Shown here: one piece after another, positions 58,869-64,000 of the stretch | Layout: every line of letters begins with the position of its first letter | How positions within the stretch are numbered: position 1 is the first letter of the stretch | NCBI GenBank assembly: GCA_010093485.1 | Contig: MU001495.1 | Coordinates: forward strand, 558,001-622,000 | From: Karstenula rhodostoma CBS 690.94 | Lineage: Eukaryota; Ascomycota; Dothideomycetes; Pleosporales; Didymosphaeriaceae | Direction of reading: 5' to 3' | DNA length: 64,000 nt | Program-made: the position numbers and the translations under genes | Notes under the pieces: generated by a model | Told to the model about the DNA's origin: nothing | The model's input: the letters and a program-made list of their open reading frames with translations, nothing else | The model's database searches: none

Positions 58869-60725
58869 ATGCTTCGTTCTTTGCTTTTTCTCACCGGTCT
58901 GGCCGCAATTGCGCGCGCAGATGACAGGCCGAAATATGTCCCTGGACGATACATTATCCAATTGAAGCCAGGATCCGATGCGGGAGCCATTGCAGCCCAT
59001 CATGAAGCTGTGCGCAGACTTGCGCGCCGCGACAATGGTGCGCTTCAGGCTCAGGCCAATCCTTTGGAAAAGCGCAACCCCCAGTGCAAAGTCGTCGTCA
59101 CGGTTACGGAGACAGTCTACGGGAACGTGCCTGCTCCTTCTGCTACTGCCGATGCTTACACACCCGGGGCCGACCTCGACAACTTAGTCAAGCGTACTTT
59201 CACTGTCGGACAGGGCAACTTCCACGCTTACGTCGGCAACTTTGACGATCAGGCTATCAAAGAGATTGAGAAGCTTCCCAATGTGTTGTGCGTCGAGCCG
59301 GATGAGTACGTGTACCTTCCAGGCAGCTGGCCCATCGCTGGCAACAACCCTTACCCCGTCGCTGGAGGATCTGCTTCGAGCTCTGCTGGAAATGCCCAGT
59401 CTTCTGGCACACCCGGAAGCGGACATGCCTACCCAAGCGGCGCTGCCTACCCAAGTGGCTCTGCCTACCCGAGTGGACACGTCGCTGGCAACAACCCTTA
59501 CCCCGTCGCTGGAGGATATGCTTCGAACTCTGCTGGAAATGCCCAGTCTTCTGGCACACCCGGAAGCGGACATGCCTACCCAAGCGGCTCTGCCTACCCA
59601 AGTGGCTTTGCCTACCAGAGTGGGCACATCAATACCCCTGGCTCTTCGCGCCCTACAGGCTACCCCCAGCCTTCTGGCAAATACCCTACTGGAAACGACA
59701 CTGATTCTGCCTATCCCACCTTCACTGCCAGTGGTGCCTCTGCCACCCTTTCTTCTACCACTGCTACACCCAGCCAACCTTCTACTAACGGCACAACACC
59801 AAACAACTCTACTTCCTTGATCACGCAGCAAAGCAGCAGCATCTGGAACCTGGACGACCTCTCCCACAAGGATGGAGTCCAAGGCTCAACTAGCTACACA
59901 TACGCCTACGACGCAAGCGCAGGCGAAGGGACAACCGCCTATGTCTTTGATACTGGCATCCGGTCCACCCACGAAGAATTCCAAGGCCGCGTGCGCTTCG
60001 GCATCAACGCCCTCACCAGCTCGACCGACGGTGCCGCCGACGGAAACAACGACAACACCGGCCACGGCACGCACGTCGCCGGCACCCTCGGGGGCAAGAC
60101 CTACGGCGTCGCCAAGAAGACCTCGCTCGTCGACGTGAAAGTCTTCGACACAGGTAGCGCAACCATGTCCTCGATCCTCGCCGGTCTCGACTGGGCGTTC
60201 AAAGACGTGCAAGTCCAGGGCAACCTCCAGACCGCCGTATTCAGCATCTCCTTTGGCGCGCGCACGTCCTCTACCTCCCTCGACGCCGCCATCAAGGCCC
60301 TCTACGAATACGGCATCCTCACCGTCGTCGCTGCCGGCAACGAAAACAAAGAAATCGGCAATACGTCCCCCGCGCGCCTCGCCGAGTCCTTCACCGTCGG
60401 CTACACCAACCAGCAGCGCCAGCGCGTCGACAGCTCGTCGGGCGTCATGGGCAGCAACTACGGACCCGAGCTGGATGTCTGGGCGCCCGGCTTCGACATT
60501 GTAAGCGCCGACTACCTCAGCGACACGGGCAGCCGGGTCGAGAGCGGAACGAGCATGGCGACGCCGCTGGTGTCGGGCTTGGTGTGCTATCTTCGCGCGA
60601 AGGAGGGTGGGCTTGGCACCCCGAAGGCGGTCACGGAGCGCATTTCGGCGCTCGCCGTCAACGGGGTTGTGGGAGATGTGAAGGATAGTAAGAATCTGCT
60701 TGTATATAACGGCAGCGGGCAGTAG
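58869..60725 (+). CDS. Secreted subtilisin-family (S8A, proteinase-K-like) protease
   Basis: Intronless gene, 618 residues. A signal peptide covers about residues 1-18 (MLRSLLFLTGLAAIARA). The inhibitor-I9-type propeptide spans ~25-152 (YVPGRYIIQLKPG ... NFDDQAIKEIEKLPNVLCVEPDE). The S8 catalytic domain begins near residue 320 (SIWNLDDLSHKDG) with Asp361 (VFDTGIRSTHEEF), His399 (GHGTHVAGT), oxyanion Asn491 (AAGNEN) and Ser562 (SGTSMATP), so all catalytic residues are present. Unusually, ~165 residues of Gly/Ser/Pro/Tyr/Thr-rich linker separate propeptide and catalytic domain, including two 49-residue tandem repeats; normally the two domains abut. The propeptide itself also has an extra insertion (residues ~55-105). 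Likely extracellular or wall-associated. Confidence 0.9.
   Translation: MLRSLLFLTGLAAIARADDRPKYVPGRYIIQLKPGSDAGAIAAHHEAVRRLARRDNGALQAQANPLEKRNPQCKVVVTVTETVYGNVPAPSATADAYTPGADLDNLVKRTFTVGQGNFHAYVGNFDDQAIKEIEKLPNVLCVEPDEYVYLPGSWPIAGNNPYPVAGGSASSSAGNAQSSGTPGSGHAYPSGAAYPSGSAYPSGHVAGNNPYPVAGGYASNSAGNAQSSGTPGSGHAYPSGSAYPSGFAYQSGHINTPGSSRPTGYPQPSGKYPTGNDTDSAYPTFTASGASATLSSTTATPSQPSTNGTTPNNSTSLITQQSSSIWNLDDLSHKDGVQGSTSYTYAYDASAGEGTTAYVFDTGIRSTHEEFQGRVRFGINALTSSTDGAADGNNDNTGHGTHVAGTLGGKTYGVAKKTSLVDVKVFDTGSATMSSILAGLDWAFKDVQVQGNLQTAVFSISFGARTSSTSLDAAIKALYEYGILTVVAAGNENKEIGNTSPARLAESFTVGYTNQQRQRVDSSSGVMGSNYGPELDVWAPGFDIVSADYLSDTGSRVESGTSMATPLVSGLVCYLRAKEGGLGTPKAVTERISALAVNGVVGDVKDSKNLLVYNGSGQ
59340..59633 (+). 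repeat. 147-bp coding tandem repeat in protease linker
   Basis: Two near-identical 147-bp (49-codon) units at 59340-59486 and 59487-59633. Each starts GNNPYPVAGG and ends in AYPSG-type pentapeptides, which are themselves repeated three to four times. The very high DNA identity suggests recent duplication or gene conversion. Confidence 0.88.
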
Positions 60726-61899
60726 GTGCATGTGCATAGCTAGCATGGTTTTTCTTTTTATGACTTGAAACATTGTGGCTTGTCTTGTCTTCATGCGCTG
60801 TAGGTGATTTTGAACAGCATAGATATGATCTATAGCATTAGAGATGGTTTTGCGACTGTGTTTCCCACTTGCTATTGAACCTTCGTCCAAGATCTCATAC
60901 GTCGTGCTGCAAGATTCCCACCGTTCGGATTGTAGGCGTCCCATTCGATGAAGTCCACTTCGGCGATGCCCAATCGCTCAAGCTGACTGGGTTACACTTG
61001 CACACATGGCTTGTTCGCACTGCTTCAGGTTGCGATCTATCGAGCCGTGGAATGAAATGCATGTGGCCAGACGCATCCGAAGGCTCGCCAGCACTCGTGA
61101 TCCCCATCAACACCGGGAGCAAGCCGAGGTGTCCGTGTGCATAGCTGCCCATACGAAGTATCCCACCAGCTCTGACCAGCTCGTCGAGAATCATCGACCC
61201 GCGTGTGTTATAATCGACTATCAACCCCACGAACCGGTCGGGACGGATGTAGGTAGTGAGTGGTGCTGTATACACAGGGTAATGAGCTGGAGTCGGGTCT
61301 TCTTGCAGGTACTTGCAATGACAGAAGAGAAGAGCAGAGACGAAGTTTAAGAGGCGTTGGGTTTGAGAGTGTGGATCTAGGATATAGCTATTTTTCGTCC
61401 ATACTGCTTGCGCAATTCGATGTGGAAGATTCAGTACGATCTCGAGGGAAGGATTTGTGCCGCTATGAATAAGGAAACACGAATTGAAACTTATCAGATG
61501 AGGTAGAACGGCTCTGTTGATACCGACAGTATTTACTTTCTTCCTAAGGTCTTATTATATAACTTGTTCATGTTGGGGGTGGCGCTGCTTTGGATTCTAG
61601 TAGGCTTCTTTTCACCTTTTTGGGGGAGACACGTAGGGGGGGTAATGACAAACTCTTGTGATACGCGTCACTATCTTCAGGTTTTTATTATGCGTTATCC
61701 TCCAAGCAACCGCCCGAGGTGGTTTGAATCAACGCCTTCCGAGTGAGTCTTCATATCATCCCCCCGCACCAAACCAAAAAGCTAATCAATACAAGAACCG
61801 ATCTACCCCAAGATGGCCGAGATGACAGCATCTCCGATCTTGAAGGATTAACGCACTTTACTCGACTTCCTTGGTGGTACATGTCCGCGTTCTCTATCT
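60726..61899. other. Intergenic, one doubtful minus frame
   Basis: 1.2 kb after the protease. A minus frame at 61275-60895 (ATG at codon 28) reads protein-like in part (MILDELVRAGGILRMGSY, GHMHFIPRLDRSQ) but matches nothing I know and has no clear start or partner exon. The rest is AT-rich without features. Confidence 0.35.
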
Positions 61900-62538
61900 C
61901 GTCTATCTACATTCTCGCTGCTAACACCTGCTTCTAGAGATCCGGAACAAATCTACAACTACTACCTCGACGGTACCAAGTATACTGGAAGGATGCCCTT
62001 CCAATTGCTGCTAAATGTAGCAAGATCCGATCCAAGGTTATCTCCCTTACTGCTAAGCGGGCGTTTCCCTTTCGCACGCAGGTAGACAAGCTTCGTGAAG
62101 TCACGCTGGCCCACGAGAGAAACGAATCGTCAGTGATGACTGAGCTGGCCAAGCACGAGGCCAAGATGGCCATCACTATGCATGGTCCTGGTCGCTTCCG
62201 CTTCAACATACTCCCACCGTTGCAATCTGCGACATATGCCGGGTGTGGATCTCCACTTCGACAGCGGGGGTCTCCAGGTGAAGGAAGCTATCGACCTAAC
62301 CCGATTCTTCCGTGGCGCTAGACCTCACCCTGGGTGGTCTCGGGAACGCCTCGAGTGAGCAGGTATCGAAGCAGTGGAGCTGAACGGAGTTGGAAACTAC
62401 CATGTCGCAAGGAAATATCTAAGCCAGAAGTCGGATACGTGGTATGTCGACATCTACCTCAGCATGGGGGCAACTTTATCTTGGTGGGACGATGCGGAGG
62501 AGCGGGAATGCCAGGTGCGGAAGATTTGGGGGGTTTGA
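61900..62538 (+). pseudogene. Decayed gene resembling the LPxEVRNxIY gene at 63291
   Basis: Protein-like blocks in three frames: EQIYNYYLDGTK (near 61935), then after a shift WKDALPIAAKCSKIRSKVI and VDKLREVTLAHERNESSV to MHGPGRFRFNILPP (to ~62213), then in a third frame VDLHFDSGGLQVKEAIDLTR ... TGA at 62356 ... ELNGVGNYHVARKYL to a final TGA at 62536. The first block and CSKIRSKV line up with NQIYNEYVQE and CKQVRAEF of the downstream gene, at the same spacing from an acceptor-like TAG. At least two shifts and one nonsense codon show it is broken; I leave it as found. Confidence 0.6.
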
Positions 62539-63290
62539 TGTATGGCCTTTCTGCTTGGGTCTCAATGTGTATCGTCGTGCTGCGGGTCATGGTTGTGGGT
62601 AGTTGTGTCCCCCCGCGTGGTACTCGGGATGGGAAAAACGATCCCTCGAAATGGTGGGAGTAGGTATGGTCTTGCGGGTCGTATCATGGAAAGCAGTTCT
62701 TAGGTACCTAGGCACATGTACTGGGAGAGGTTATTTGACGTGGATTTCACAAAATAAATAGGTGAACGACATTCCCAGAACTCCATCTACGTTACTTCCG
62801 GGTAAAACATCCGTTGCCGACCATAGGCCTAACATTTGTGCGCGAAGCCACGGGCGGACTAGTCACGTGACATTTCATTCACCCCCTTGTGGCACGGTCA
62901 GATACACGAGCTGTTCATGCGCCAAGATGAGTAGAAAGCTAAAAATTACCTTGCATAAACGTATTAGAGTTTATTGTTCAAGGATAACTCTACGCCGAAG
63001 TGGGCGTGGACATTTTTTCAGGGCAAGGCAAGAGCAAATTTAGATTTAGGTGAAGCAGCGCACAATCGCCCATCCCAAAGTGATTAGCGTGTTCGAGCTC
63101 CTGCCGCGTGACTGTTTACGAACGAATACCGAGCTATATAAACCCTTCCACGCACATCCTTTCACCACGCAACCGACCTCACAACAGCGGACTGAGATTA
63201 GCTCGACCTCGATTCAGTAAGTCTAGACAATACCAAGCGATCATAAAGAAACACTGACCAAGAAGGTGTATCGTTCAGGCAAAGGCTGTG
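62539..63290. other. Intergenic, upstream of right-edge gene
   Basis: 752 nt with no gene seen. It should include the promoter of the gene starting at 63291. An internal open frame (62762-63043) has no support. Confidence 0.4.
63135..63142 (+). promoter_or_regulatory. Probable TATA box
   Basis: TATATAAA, ~150 nt before the ATG at 63291, followed by a CA/CT-rich stretch suited to transcription start. One of the few clear TATA elements in the window. Confidence 0.5.
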
Positions 63291-64000
63291 ATGTCAGCCC
63301 CGTTGGCTCCCTCGGCTCTGGTTGCCGCGAAGGCTTCGACGAAGCATAAGAAGAAGAGGCAACAAGCTCGTAAGCTCAACCTTTACACAAGGGGACAAAG
63401 CCTGGCCTTCTACAATGCTTGTATAGCCACCATCCCGAACCAGCCCAAGATCAAGAGGATTAGAGGAAGTTTCCTCGAGCTCCCAGGAGGTACGTCTTAA
63501 AAATCCACCTTCCCCAATCTTGTCGCTCACGATACCGATGCAGAGGTCAGGAACCAAATCTACAACGAGTACGTCCAAGAATGTGTCGATCCCAGCGCTT
63601 GGGTAGCTGCACTGGAGCTTGCAAACACCTGCAAACAGGTTCGTGCCGAGTTTCTGCCATTACTCATCTCTTCGCTGGAGAAGCTCTGGCTCCGACTTGA
63701 CAAGTTCACTGAGCTGCTCGCCATCTGCTCGATCCCGAGCTCCATATCACTGATCGTAGATGAGGTGGAGAAGCAAGGCAAGACCTTCAGGATCGCTATC
63801 GATGACTATCGCAAGGTCGGTATCCTTTCTATCATTCACATGGTCATGCAATTGCGCGAACGACCCCTCATAAACGTGCGGTTCAAGGATACATATCTGC
63901 TCACTTATCGGGGTGGAGGAGCGTCCAACAAGCTCAACCAGATCATCAAAGTTCTGCGTCAACGCCCAGCCGGGTCTGATGACGTCTTGTCCGATATCGA
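63291..64000 (+). CDS. LPxEVRNxIY-type fungal protein (3' partial)
   Basis: Exon 1 63291-63489, a 54-nt intron (GTACGT...TGCAG), and exon 2 from 63544 running off the window; 217 residues are visible. A basic head (KHKKKRQQARKLNLY) is followed by SFLELPGEVRNQIYNEYVQE, the F-box-like opening of many fungal proteins of unknown role, then LANTCKQVRAEFLPLLISSLEKL. The intron splits the motif between PG and EVRN. An upstream in-frame GTG at 63288 is not needed. A broken relative lies just upstream (61900-62538), so this looks like a local duplication. Function unknown. Confidence 0.75.

Noticed and set aside
59184..59882. 232-codon minus frame opposite the protease linker
   Set aside because: Mirror of the repetitive Gly/Ser/Pro coding sequence; the plus strand has signal peptide, propeptide and catalytic motifs.
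60895..61275. 126-codon minus frame after the protease
   Set aside because: Starts with GTG, no known family, no partner exon; kept only as a note in the intergenic entry.

Overview
This window reads as nuclear DNA of a filamentous ascomycete (Pezizomycotina, most likely a dothideomycete; the class is an inference). Protein-coding genes are interrupted by short introns of 44 to 143 nt (one of 188 nt) with GTAAGT/GTGAGT-type donors, CTAAC/CTGAC-like branch sites and CAG/TAG acceptors. Intergenic spacers are moderate in size. The housekeeping genes are fungal in architecture: PUS1, TFIIE-alpha, SRP72, ALG5, PIK1, calmodulin and a Tlg2-type syntaxin. Gene models were built by joining open frames at splice sites that restore conserved protein sequence. 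Every spliced model listed has a coding length divisible by three. I recognised no tRNA, rRNA, CRISPR array or intact transposon.

Layout. 1-14 kb is a dense housekeeping block: a partial gene, an auxin-efflux-carrier-like membrane protein, an LPxELR-type protein, an RMD1/DUF155 protein, PUS1 and TFIIE-alpha (divergent), and SRP72. 14-20 kb is a 6.1-kb gene-poor stretch carrying pieces of a dispersed repeat. 20-30 kb has an EST1/SMG7-like protein with an added zinc finger, an MFS transporter, a second gene-poor, repeat-bearing stretch, a small cysteine/histidine-repeat gene and ALG5. 30-31 kb is a decayed gene.

31-45 kb is an accessory, catabolism-like block. It holds a cyclase-family hydrolase and a Baeyer-Villiger-type monooxygenase (divergent), a badly decayed coiled-coil gene, an UNC93-like transporter, a second class B flavin monooxygenase, and an FMN-dependent NtaA-like monooxygenase. 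No polyketide or peptide synthase is present, so I read it as uptake and oxidative breakdown of a small molecule, or as a side cluster.

45-58 kb returns to core genes. PIK1 follows a 155-bp tandem repeat. Then come a giant 1,719-residue SAP-domain protein, calmodulin and the Tlg2-like syntaxin (divergent). 58-64 kb has a subtilisin-family protease with an unusual repeat linker between propeptide and catalytic domain, a decayed gene, and a 3'-truncated gene of what looks like the same LPxEVRNxIY family.
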